Source of the DNA: Ignavibacteriales bacterium
GTDB lineage: Bacteria; Bacteroidota; Ignavibacteria; UBA10030
Assembly: GCA_026390575.1 (NCBI GenBank)
Contig: JAPLFR010000015.1
Span: 295,101-359,100 of the forward strand
Direction: 5' to 3'
Length of the DNA: 64,000 nt
Shown: in pieces, positions 56,621 through 64,000 of the stretch
Layout of the letters: every line of letters starts with the position of its first letter
Numbering within the stretch: position 1 is the stretch's first letter
Made by a program: the position numbers and the translations under genes
The notes under the pieces: model-generated
Told to the model about the DNA's origin: nothing
Seen by the model: the letters and a program-made list of their open reading frames with translations, nothing else
The model's database searches: none

Positions 56621-57929
56621 GACGATAAAAGTTGATTACCTTGCCCGAGTGGAGGGCGAAGGCGGATTGTTAATAAAAGTGAGCGGTAGCAAAGTGAGCG
56701 ACGTCAAGTTCAATATCTTTGAGCCGCCGCGCTTCTTCGAAGCATTTCTTCGAGGCAGGCATTACAGCGAAGCGCCGGATATTACTGCGCGCATCTGTGG
56801 TATTTGTCCGGTTGCGTACCAAATGAGTTCCGTTCATGCGATGGAAAATGCTTTTGGTGTTACTGTAGATGGGCAGCTTCGTGCGCTCCGACGATTGCTC
56901 TATTGCGGTGAATGGATTGAAAGTCACGCGCTTCACATTTTCATGCTGCATGCGCCGGACTTTCTTGGTTATGCCGATGCAATCCAGATGGCAAAAGATC
57001 ACAGCCCTGTTGTTCAAATGGCGTTAAAGACAAAGAAGATCGGCAACGACATCGTCAACCTTGTCGGCGGAAGGGAAATCCATCCGATCAACGTTCGCGT
57101 TGGCGGCTTCTACAAATTACCAACAAAGCTGGAACTTGAAACATTAACCGAGCGATTAAAGTGGGCGGTTGATTCATCCATCCAGACCGTGAAATTTGTT
57201 GCCAAGCTGTCATTTCCAGATTTTGAGCGTGCGTACGAATATGTTGCACTGCGTCATGAACGAGAGTATCCGTTGAATGAAGGGCGGCTTTGTTCCAATA
57301 AGGGGTTGAACATCGAGATTCATGAATATGAAAACTATTTTATGGAAGAGCACGTCTCGCACTCTAACGCGCTTCACTCCATTTTGAAAGAACGCGGTGC
57401 ATACTTCGTTGGACCGATGGCTCGTTATAATTTGAACTTCGATAAGCTCACTCCCGCTGCGCAAGATGCCGCCAAGTCTGCAGGTATTGGAAAGGGAACG
57501 AATAACCCGTTCAAGAGCATCATTGTGCGGTCCGTGGAGATGCTCTACGCATGTGAAGAAGCGTTGCGTATTATGAAAGAGTATGAAATGCCAGAGAAAG
57601 CGGCAGTGGATATTCAACCGAAACTCGGAACAGGCTATGGATGTACCGAAGCACCGCGCGGTATTCTCTATCACCGATATCGGTTGGATGAGCGGGGAAT
57701 TATTCTCGATGCGAAAATCGTTCCGCCGACATCGCAAAACCAGAAAACTATCGAACAGGATTTACGCGAATTCGTACCGCCGCGCCTGCATCTTTCGCAA
57801 GAAAAACTTACCTGGCAATGTGAGCAAGCGATCCGGAATTATGATCCGTGCATTTCGTGCGCAACCCACTTCCTCAAACTTGAGATCGAAGACGAACAAC
57901 ACCGAGAACTCCGAGGCGAATTCGATTGA
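56610..57929 (+). CDS. hydA: Group 3b [NiFe]-hydrogenase large subunit (alpha)
   Basis: About 439 aa from ATG 56610; earlier in-frame starts lie inside the small-subunit gene and add non-hydrogenase sequence. The Ni-Fe site motifs are RICGICPV (Cys63, Cys66) and DPCISCATH (Cys414, Cys417, His420). A 19-residue extension follows the His, as expected for a precursor trimmed by the maturation protease encoded at 58500. N-terminal [12 protein letters not shown] is typical of the family. Makes or consumes H2 with NADP(H). Confidence 0.95.
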   Translation: MKSKTIKVDYLARVEGEGGLLIKVSGSKVSDVKFNIFEPPRFFEAFLRGRHYSEAPDITARICGICPVAYQMSSVHAMENAFGVTVDGQLRALRRLLYCGEWIESHALHIFMLHAPDFLGYADAIQMAKDHSPVVQMALKTKKIGNDIVNLVGGREIHPINVRVGGFYKLPTKLELETLTERLKWAVDSSIQTVKFVAKLSFPDFERAYEYVALRHEREYPLNEGRLCSNKGLNIEIHEYENYFMEEHVSHSNALHSILKERGAYFVGPMARYNLNFDKLTPAAQDAAKSAGIGKGTNNPFKSIIVRSVEMLYACEEALRIMKEYEMPEKAAVDIQPKLGTGYGCTEAPRGILYHRYRLDERGIILDAKIVPPTSQNQKTIEQDLREFVPPRLHLSQEKLTWQCEQAIRNYDPCISCATHFLKLEIEDEQHRELRGEFD

Positions 57930-58011
57930 ACAAAACACCGTTGCAAATTTTTCTTTTCTTCCGACATACAAGCGACATGGATTCATTCACCAATAACGCA
58001 GGAGGTGGCAA

Positions 58012-58500
58012 ATGGCGAAGCTTGGCGATGTGACTGATTACTTGAAGCACAACAGCGTGCAGTATGAAGTGATTGAACACGCTCCGGCATTTTCTGCACA
58101 CGAGGTTGCCGTTGTATCGCACGTACCGGAAAAAGATTTGGCAAAAACTCTTGTTGTGAACTCTGATGGCAAGTACTGCATGGTTGTGATGCCGGCCGAT
58201 CACCGATTGAGTGATCATTTATTGAATGATGTGTTAAAGGGGAAACATATACATCTTGCATCCGAAGAAGATTTGCAGCAACTTTTCCCGGATTGCGAAG
58301 TTGGTGCAATGCCGCCGTTCGGAAATCTCTACGCGTTGCCGGTGTATGTTGCTACAACACTGGCTAACGACGATGTAATTGTCTTCAATGCATGCTCGCA
58401 TACGAGATCTATCCGGCTCAAGATGTACGATTACTTGCGATTAGTGAAACCCATAGTTGCAGAATTCTCGCAATCACGGTTCGAAATTAAAGAACCATAA
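58012..58500 (+). CDS. YbaK/ProX-type aminoacyl-tRNA deacylase family protein
   Basis: 162 aa with a strong ribosome binding site (GGAGGTGG). The YbaK fold is read from YEVIEHAPAFSAHEVA, DLAKTLVVNSDGKYCMVVMP and AMPPFGNLYALPVYVA. Free-standing YbaK-like proteins hydrolyse mischarged tRNAs, but this copy sits inside the hydrogenase operon and its stop codon overlaps the protease gene start, so its task here may be different. Similar genes often accompany such operons. Role unknown. Confidence 0.8.
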   Translation: MAKLGDVTDYLKHNSVQYEVIEHAPAFSAHEVAVVSHVPEKDLAKTLVVNSDGKYCMVVMPADHRLSDHLLNDVLKGKHIHLASEEDLQQLFPDCEVGAMPPFGNLYALPVYVATTLANDDVIVFNACSHTRSIRLKMYDYLRLVKPIVAEFSQSRFEIKEP

Positions 58501-59006
58501 TGACAGAAAAACCTTCTGAAGGTTTTCGAGTGTTTGTTCAGGACAACATTCAGAAGATTCTCGTGGTTGGAATAGGAAACGAGTATCGCAGTGATGATGG
58601 CGTCGGATTGGTGATAGCTCGGAGGATTCGCGAGAAAAAGATTCCGTCAGTGAGTGTAAAAGAAGAATCGGGTGAAGGCGCTGCGCTGATGGAGGCGTGG
58701 CAAGGACGTGAAAATGTAATTTTGGTTGATGCAGTTTCGTCAGGCGCAATACCCGGTACAATTTTCAGAATAGATGCAATAAAAGAGAAAACACCGATAA
58801 AGTTCTTTCATTATTCAACCCATGCATTTAGTGTTTCGGAAGCAATCGAACTGGCACGTGAGATGAATGTCCTGCCTCCAAAGTTAGTAGTTTACGGAAT
58901 TGAAGGAACTAACTTTGCCGCAGGAACAACCATTTCGTTTCATGTTCAGCAGGCTGCCTATAAAATTGTCGAATACATCGTAAAAGACATGCAATTACTC
59001 CGATAA
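58500..59006 (+). CDS. [NiFe]-hydrogenase maturation protease
   Basis: 168 aa. Starts on the last base of the previous gene's stop codon. Motifs of the HyaD/HycI family: VVGIGNEYRSDDGVGLVIA (metal-binding Glu and Asp), VDAVSSGAIPGTI, and STHAFSVSEAIELA with the ligand His. It removes the C-terminal tail of the large subunit after nickel insertion. It fits the 19-residue tail of the alpha subunit two genes upstream. Last gene of the hydrogenase unit. Confidence 0.92.
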   Translation: MTEKPSEGFRVFVQDNIQKILVVGIGNEYRSDDGVGLVIARRIREKKIPSVSVKEESGEGAALMEAWQGRENVILVDAVSSGAIPGTIFRIDAIKEKTPIKFFHYSTHAFSVSEAIELAREMNVLPPKLVVYGIEGTNFAAGTTISFHVQQAAYKIVEYIVKDMQLLR

Positions 59007-59430
59007 TACTGTCCGTTGCCATTGTTTACGATTTGTCATTGAACACCCTCGTAGTACTACAAACAAGAATATAATTCTCATTGATGCAGTTTTTTGATTT
59101 GTTCATCAAAGTTTATAGAATAACTGATGAATATCTATTAACAATAATAGCGGTATATGTATATATACTTTACACTTTTTACGGCAGTGACATCCTAAAA
59201 ATTGGCACGCGTAATGTTACCCTCTCTTCACTCCTTAAAAAAAATGATGGTATTTATGATAGTATCGTTTTATTTTTTTTAACATCCATATTAAACTCGA
59301 ACTGTATCTCGCAAAGTTGATTGTCCGAAACATAAGTGTGATTTGAACGCGCAAGATAAAAATGTGTTCATAATGCTTCTTCATACCCTGTACGACAAAT
59401 CGGAACATTATTCCTATTAAGGAGGAATGA
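59007..59430. other. AT-rich spacer before the hdr operon
   Basis: About 420 bases. A 79-codon frame (59081-59320) with a hydrophobic start has no ribosome binding site and poor coding look; I do not call it. TTGGCACGCGTAATGT at 59202-59217 matches the -24 half of a sigma-54 promoter perfectly but has GT where -12 needs GC. The promoter of the Hdr/Mvh genes must lie in this spacer. No terminator seen after the protease gene. Confidence 0.4.
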
Positions 59431-60075
59431 ATGCAACTCCCCGCTCAACCATCAATCCGCCAGGACGAAGCACCCCAGAAAATAGAAAAAATGAAACACG
59501 TCGTTCGGCGGATTAAATTTGAATCTGAACTCGATCTCGAGTTCGGCGAACGCGTGGCTAAAAAAGCGTACGGCCAGAAACTTCTCAGCTGTATTCAATG
59601 CGGCACATGCAGTGCCACTTGTCCGCTTGCGCATTATATGGATTATACGCCGCGGAAGATTATCGCTATGACCCGCGAAGGATTTAAGGAAGAAGTTCTC
59701 AACTCACTGACGATCTGGCTTTGTGCATCCTGTTACTCTTGTTACGTCCAATGTCCCCGACAAATTCATATCACTGATGTGATGTATGCACTCAAACGCG
59801 AAGCAATTCAAATGGGCTTTCATCCAAAGCGCCTGGCGATTCCGATTCTTGCACAGGAATTTTACAAGCGAGTTTTAAAAGATGGCCGGAACACGGAAAG
59901 CTGGCTGCTCATCAGTCTCTATTTACGTACGAATCCATTCAAAATGTTGAAAGAATCTATTCTTGGCTTGAAACTTTTTCTGCGGGGTCGTCTCACAATC
60001 GGCAAAGAACATGTCAAACGGCGCGATCAAATCCATGCTATCCTTGGACATGAAAAAGGAGGGCAGCCATCATGA
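59431..60075 (+). CDS. hdrC: Heterodisulfide reductase subunit C-like protein
   Basis: 214 aa with a very good ribosome binding site (AAGGAGGAA). Two 4Fe-4S motifs: Cys54, 57, 60, 64 (CIQCGTCSATCP) and Cys98, 101, 104, 108 (CASCYSCYVQCP). The rest is helical. It passes electrons from HdrA to HdrB. The stop codon overlaps the HdrB start by 4 bases. Members also occur outside methanogens in sulfate reducers and acetogens, where they work with other disulfide-like acceptors. Confidence 0.9.
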   Translation: MQLPAQPSIRQDEAPQKIEKMKHVVRRIKFESELDLEFGERVAKKAYGQKLLSCIQCGTCSATCPLAHYMDYTPRKIIAMTREGFKEEVLNSLTIWLCASCYSCYVQCPRQIHITDVMYALKREAIQMGFHPKRLAIPILAQEFYKRVLKDGRNTESWLLISLYLRTNPFKMLKESILGLKLFLRGRLTIGKEHVKRRDQIHAILGHEKGGQPS

Positions 60076-60974
60076 AATATCTTAGTTTTCCCGGTTGCTC
60101 GCTGCGAAGTACTGGACGCGCATACGAAGAATCTATGATTGCTGTTGCCAAAGCGCTGGAAATTCAGTACGAAGAATTGAAAGATTGGAACTGCTGCGGT
60201 GCTACATCGTATGTTTCTATTGATGAAATGGATGCATTTGCACTTGCTGCACGCAACCTGGCGCTTGCTGAATTGCAGTCTCCAGAAGGTACAATCAATT
60301 TGGTTGCACCTTGCAGTGCATGTTACCTTGTTCTCTCAAAAACTGAACGTTACCTCGAAGACTATCCAGATGTCAGTGCGAACGTGAATGCAAAGCTGAA
60401 TAAAGCTGGACTTCACTACAATGGCCGCGTAGATGTACGTCATCCCTTGGATATACTGGTGAATGATTATGGTATCGAAAATATTGCAAAGCGTGTTAAA
60501 TATCCGTTAAAAGGTTTAAAGGTTGCATGTTATTATGGCTGCCAAGTCGTACGGCCTTTTGCTAAGTTTGATCACTCACATTATCCTGTTACGATGGATA
60601 AGCTAGTGCAGGCGCTTGGTGCAGAGCCGGTCGATTGGCCGTTGAAAACAAGATGTTGCGGCGGCAGCCTCACTGGCACAACTCAAGAAGCAGGTTTGCG
60701 TTTGAACCGCCTGCTTCTCAAAGAAGCTCAGAAACGCGGCGCCGACATCATGCTGACCTGCTGTCCGCTCTGCCAGCACAATTTAGAATGCTATCAGGAA
60801 CGTATTGATCGCATCTATAAAGAAAAAATTGATTTGCCGGTAGCATATTTTACGCAGCTTATTGGTGTCGCGCTCGGTTTGTCGGAAAAGGAACTTGGAA
60901 TGCAGCGGCTCTTCAAGAAGCCGTCGCTGGAGCATATCACACATCCGAAAGGAGAAATGGCCAATGCATGGTAA
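60072..60974 (+). CDS. hdrB: Heterodisulfide reductase subunit B-like protein
   Basis: 300 aa with two CCG (cysteine-rich) domains: WNCCGATSYVS ... CSACY and CYYGCQ ... RCCGGSLTGT ... CCPLCQHN. These bind noncubane [4Fe-4S] clusters that reduce a disulfide or similar in HdrB. Both domains have complete cysteine sets, so the enzyme should be active. Final residues overlap the HdrA start. The physiological acceptor in a non-methanogen is unknown. Confidence 0.9.
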   Translation: MKYLSFPGCSLRSTGRAYEESMIAVAKALEIQYEELKDWNCCGATSYVSIDEMDAFALAARNLALAELQSPEGTINLVAPCSACYLVLSKTERYLEDYPDVSANVNAKLNKAGLHYNGRVDVRHPLDILVNDYGIENIAKRVKYPLKGLKVACYYGCQVVRPFAKFDHSHYPVTMDKLVQALGAEPVDWPLKTRCCGGSLTGTTQEAGLRLNRLLLKEAQKRGADIMLTCCPLCQHNLECYQERIDRIYKEKIDLPVAYFTQLIGVALGLSEKELGMQRLFKKPSLEHITHPKGEMANAW

Positions 60975-62976
60975 TGGACATAATGAACCGATGCGTATCG
61001 GATTCTACGTTTGTCATTGCGGACACAACATCGCCACCATCGTGGATGTGAAAACAGTTGCTGAGTATGTGAAGACACTGCCCGGTGTTACTATTTCGCG
61101 TGAGTACAAATATATGTGCTCCGATCCTGGACAGGAACTCATCCAGAAGGATATTAAAGAACATTCGCTTAACCGAATTATAGTGGCGTCATGTTCGCCG
61201 CTCTTGCATGAGCACACCTTCCGTACGGCAGTGGAAAAAGGCGGTCTTAATCCTTATTACTTTCAGATGGTGAATATCCGCGAGAATGTTTCGTGGGTTC
61301 ACACCGATACTCAAGCAGCGACGGAAAAAGCGAAAGACCTTGCTCGCGCAGCAGTGCAGCGCGTGTTTCATCACAAAGCTCTGGAAACGAAGCATGTAAA
61401 GATTCATCCTGATGTGCTTGTTGTTGGCGGTGGTATTGCTGGGATTCATGCGTCACTCACACTTGCAAACGCCGGCAAGAAAGTGTATCTCGTGGAAAGA
61501 CAGCCAACGATCGGCGGACATATGGCAATGTTCGATAAAACATTTCCAACACTTGACTGTGCTGCCTGCATTCTTACGCCGAAAATGTCGCAGGTGAAAA
61601 ATCATCCCAATATTACATTGTGGACTTATTCAGAAGTGTCAAACGTCGATGGTTATGTCGGCAACTATAAAATTGCAATCAAGCGGAAGCCGCGCTATAT
61701 CAATGAAGAATTGTGTGTCGGCTGTATGGATTGTATTGAGAAGTGTGTGTACAAAGAAGGCAAGACGCCTGACGAATTCAATGTGGGATTGAGTAAGCGG
61801 AAACCGATCTACATTCCATTCCCGCAGGCAACTCCGCAAATTGTGGTGATCGATCGGGAAACCTGCATTGAATTTAAATCCGGCCGATGCAAGAAGACCT
61901 GTATAGAAGCATGCGATCGGAAAGCGATAGACTTTAAGCAGAAAGAAGAGACTAAAGAAATTGAAGTTGGTACTATTATTCTTGCGACGGGCTATCACAC
62001 GTTTGATGCGAAACGCATCCCATTCTATGGATATGGGAAATATCCAAATGTCTATACATCGCTGGAAGTGGAACGACTTGTCAATGCATCTGGTCCTACT
62101 GGCGGTGATTTGATTCTTCGTGATGGCCGCCATCCGAAAACAGTCGGCATCATTCATTGCGTTGGCTCGCGGGACAAGAACACGAACCGTTGGTGTTCCC
62201 GTACCTGCTGCATGTATTCACTGAAGCTTGCACATCTGCTGAAAGAGCATACCGACGCAGAAGTCTACAATTTCTATATCGACATTCGAGCGGCAGGAAA
62301 ATCATACGAAGAATTTTACGACAAACTTCTCGATGAAAATGTTCATTTTATTCGCGGACGTGTAGCTGAAGTGTCCGACTGGGCGGTGCGTCCGTCGGAA
62401 GAAGGGAAGCTTATCATCCGTGCAGAAGACACGATGATCGGCATTGTGCGCCGCGTACCGGTGGATATGGTCGTACTTGCCGTTGGAATGGAACCCCAAG
62501 CAGATTCGCAAGATGTGCGGCGGATGTTCAATATTTCTTGTTCAACAGAAGGATTCTTCCTCGAACGTCATCCAAAACTTGCACCTGTAGATACTTTTAC
62601 AGACGGTATTTTTATCGCCGGTGCTTGCCAGGGACCGAAAGACATTCCCGATAGTGTTGCACAGGCAGGTGCAGCTGCTGCCCAAGCGCTCACGCTTATC
62701 GATACCGGTGAGATCGAACTGGAGCCGAATACAGCTTTTGTTGTGCAAGAAGAATGTTCAGGCTGCCGTACGTGTCTCACGATATGCCCATACAATGCTA
62801 TCTCTCGCGACGAAGCAAAGCAAAAGGCATTCATCAATGAAGCACTCTGTAAAGGTTGCGGCACATGCGTTGCGGCATGTCCATCCGGCTCGATCAAACA
62901 GAATTTGTTTGAAGATGAAATGATCTTCAGTGAGATTGACGGCTTATTGAAAATGGAACAGAGCGCATGCTGTTGA
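60964..62976 (+). CDS. hdrA: Heterodisulfide reductase subunit A-like flavoprotein
   Basis: About 670 aa from ATG 60964 with GAAAGGAGAAA before it; the longer frame upstream lies in the HdrB gene. Features in order: N-terminal CxCG (YVCHCG), FAD motif GGGIAGIHASLTLANAGK near 155, the Cys motif LDCAACILTPKM (199, 202), an inserted ferredoxin (CVGCMDCIEKCVYKE), GCK-type cysteines in RCKKTCIEACDRKA, and a C-terminal pair of ferredoxin motifs (CSGCRTCLTICP and CKGCGTCVAACP). It is the flavin centre for electron bifurcation in Hdr/Mvh complexes. Confidence 0.93.
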   Translation: MHGNGHNEPMRIGFYVCHCGHNIATIVDVKTVAEYVKTLPGVTISREYKYMCSDPGQELIQKDIKEHSLNRIIVASCSPLLHEHTFRTAVEKGGLNPYYFQMVNIRENVSWVHTDTQAATEKAKDLARAAVQRVFHHKALETKHVKIHPDVLVVGGGIAGIHASLTLANAGKKVYLVERQPTIGGHMAMFDKTFPTLDCAACILTPKMSQVKNHPNITLWTYSEVSNVDGYVGNYKIAIKRKPRYINEELCVGCMDCIEKCVYKEGKTPDEFNVGLSKRKPIYIPFPQATPQIVVIDRETCIEFKSGRCKKTCIEACDRKAIDFKQKEETKEIEVGTIILATGYHTFDAKRIPFYGYGKYPNVYTSLEVERLVNASGPTGGDLILRDGRHPKTVGIIHCVGSRDKNTNRWCSRTCCMYSLKLAHLLKEHTDAEVYNFYIDIRAAGKSYEEFYDKLLDENVHFIRGRVAEVSDWAVRPSEEGKLIIRAEDTMIGIVRRVPVDMVVLAVGMEPQADSQDVRRMFNISCSTEGFFLERHPKLAPVDTFTDGIFIAGACQGPKDIPDSVAQAGAAAAQALTLIDTGEIELEPNTAFVVQEECSGCRTCLTICPYNAISRDEAKQKAFINEALCKGCGTCVAACPSGSIKQNLFEDEMIFSEIDGLLKMEQSACC

Positions 62977-63001
62977 ATGTGAACCTGGAGAAGAAAATAC
63001 T

Positions 63002-63517
63002 ATGTCAACAATAATAGAACAAGAAGAAAATTCAAACGGATGGGAACCGCATATTGTTGCTTTTTTCTGCAACTGGTGCACATACACTGCGGCAGACCTT
63101 GCTGGAGTCTCGCGTCTTCGATATGCACCCAATGCTCGAATTATTCGCGTGATGTGTTCCGGACGCATTGATCCGCAATTCATTCTTGATGCTTTTTCCA
63201 AAGGTGCGGATGGTGTTCTCATCGGCGGATGTCACCCCGGGGATTGTCATTATATGGAAGGCAATTATAAGGCGCTTCGCCGTATGCGGCTTCTCAAACG
63301 AATGCTGAAAGATATGGGAATTGAAGAAAAACGGTTTCGTCTTGAGTGGATATCTGCTTCTGAAGGCGAGCGTGTCAAAACAGTCATCAATGAAATGACA
63401 GAGCAAGTGCGCAGACTCGGCCCGCTCGGATTACCGAAGAAATTTGCGGAATGGGATAAAGAAATGGAGACACTTGAACAAGAAGTTCAGGGAAAGGAGG
63501 AAGCAGTCCATGCCTGA
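63002..63517 (+). CDS. mvhD: MvhD-like hydrogenase iron-sulfur subunit
   Basis: 171 aa. Begins with VAFFCNWCTYTAADLAG; further conserved cysteines are in VMCSGRIDP and GCHPGDCHYMEGN, the 2Fe-2S pattern of MvhD. It links the hydrogenase to HdrA. Ribosome binding site GGAGAAG. It overlaps the start of the next gene by 8 bases. Together with the hdr genes it indicates a group 3c module. Confidence 0.92.
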   Translation: MSTIIEQEENSNGWEPHIVAFFCNWCTYTAADLAGVSRLRYAPNARIIRVMCSGRIDPQFILDAFSKGADGVLIGGCHPGDCHYMEGNYKALRRMRLLKRMLKDMGIEEKRFRLEWISASEGERVKTVINEMTEQVRRLGPLGLPKKFAEWDKEMETLEQEVQGKEEAVHA

Positions 63518-64000
63518 TAAACCGAAAGTGGCTTTCTACTGGTGTGCTTCCTGCGGCGGCTGCGAGGAATCAGTTGTTGACCTCGCCGAAAACATTCTGG
63601 ATGTAGTTGCGGCAGTGGATATTGTGATGTGGCCTGTTGCTATGGATTTCAAGAAAAAAGATGTTGAAGCGATGGCTGATGGTTCGATCTTGGTCTCGAT
63701 GGTCAATGGAGCTATACGGACATCGGAGCAGGAAGAGATGGCGAAGCTCATGCGGAAGAAAAGCAAGCTTATCATCGCCTATGGTTCATGCGCGCATATG
63801 GGAGGTATTCCAGGACTCGCCAATCAATTTCAGCGTGAAGAAATTCTCAAATACGTATATGAAGAATCACCTTCAACGGTGAACAAGGAGAAAACACGTC
63901 CGGAAGTGAAATTTGGAACAAACGGCAGTTCCGTTACATTGCCAACATTCTTTAATATTGTACGTGCGCTTGATCAGGTCATCGATGTCGATTATTATTT
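63510..64000 (+). CDS. mvhG: MvhG-like [NiFe]-hydrogenase small subunit, 3' part missing
   Basis: A frame starting at ATG 63510 (good ribosome binding site AAAGGAGG inside mvhD) runs off the right edge, 163 codons visible. It begins VAFYWCASCGGCEESVVDLAE with Cys12, Cys15 and Cys18, then ILVSMVNGAIRTSEQEEMAKLMR and IIAYGSCAHMGGIPGLANQF, all typical of the cytoplasmic small subunit of F420-non-reducing (group 3c) hydrogenases. The catalytic large subunit (MvhA) is expected just beyond the window. Confidence 0.9.
   Translation, partial: MPDKPKVAFYWCASCGGCEESVVDLAENILDVVAAVDIVMWPVAMDFKKKDVEAMADGSILVSMVNGAIRTSEQEEMAKLMRKKSKLIIAYGSCAHMGGIPGLANQFQREEILKYVYEESPSTVNKEKTRPEVKFGTNGSSVTLPTFFNIVRALDQVIDVDYY

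Noticed and set aside
59202-59217. Sigma-54-like element TTGGCACGCGTAATGT before hdrC
   Set aside because: The -24 half fits, but the invariant GC at -12 is GT, and it lies over 200 bases from the gene; not strong enough to call.
59081-59320. 79-codon hydrophobic frame between the maturation protease and hdrC genes
   Set aside because: No ribosome binding site and AT-rich composition that yields hydrophobic codons by chance.
1-64000. CRISPR arrays, insertion sequences, integrases or prophage genes
   Set aside because: Looked for direct-repeat arrays, terminal inverted repeats and transposase/integrase motifs; none were seen.

Overview
The window reads as a chromosomal segment of a Gram-negative member of the FCB/Bacteroidota group, most likely on the Ignavibacteria/Chlorobi side. 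This is inferred from two exported proteases with type IX secretion (T9SS) C-terminal sorting domains, a GldA/GldF/GldG-type ABC system, an LptD-like outer-membrane protein, many lipoproteins, and a tRNA-Leu/tig/clpP/clpX block. Base composition is moderate. I saw no CRISPR array, insertion sequence, prophage or rRNA.

Layout. (1) 1-146: start of a lipoprotein gene cut by the left edge. (2) 710-5147: Gld-like ABC operon (ATPase, permease, GldG-like auxiliary protein, DUF4340 protein), closed by a terminator. (3) 5363-9475: three consecutive SurA/PpiC-type periplasmic chaperone/isomerase genes. (4) 9514-16979: MoxR ATPase, two tandem T9SS subtilases, and a membrane VWA protein. (5) 17026-21621: anion/Na+ permease, small predicted outer-membrane protein, LptD-like protein. 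(6) 21787-27173, minus strand: clpX, clpP, tig, tRNA-Leu(UAG), TPR protein. (7) 27380-30069: site-2-type protease, lysA, GNAT acetyltransferase. (8) 30589-38654: glycoside hydrolase island (GH30, GH5, GH2, GH5) with an ECF sigma factor but no SusC/SusD or FecR. (9) 38950-49242: tandem pilin-like small proteins, three glycosyltransferases, a PDZ protein, an overlapping membrane-protein/methyltransferase/phosphatase-superfamily trio, and a relic of a Wzz/GumC-type chain-length protein. (10) 49533-59006: NtrB/NtrC-like two-component pair, a consensus sigma-54 promoter, then a small membrane protein, a lone receiver protein and a group 3b (NADP-linked, sulfhydrogenase-type) [NiFe]-hydrogenase operon with a cyclic-nucleotide-binding-domain protein, a YbaK-like protein and a maturation protease. 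(11) 59431-64000: HdrC-HdrB-HdrA-MvhD-MvhG, i.e. an Hdr/Mvh (group 3c) electron-bifurcating module continuing beyond the right edge.

How the parts work together. The right third is a hydrogen-metabolism region. A PAS-type sensor kinase and a sigma-54 activator sit directly before a -24/-12 promoter that should transcribe the NAD(P)-linked hydrogenase, and the adjacent Hdr/Mvh set can couple H2 oxidation to ferredoxin reduction. The middle part serves polysaccharide breakdown and surface building, and the left part serves envelope protein folding, export and surface proteolysis.

Best leads for something undescribed: the tandem pilin-like proteins with a two-residue leader (38950-40055), the sigma-54-controlled hydrogenase operon carrying a lone receiver and a CNBD protein (52484-59006), and the fused kinase-like/methyltransferase protein with its overlapping partners (45952-49080). 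All assignments come from reading the sequence; no database search was run.
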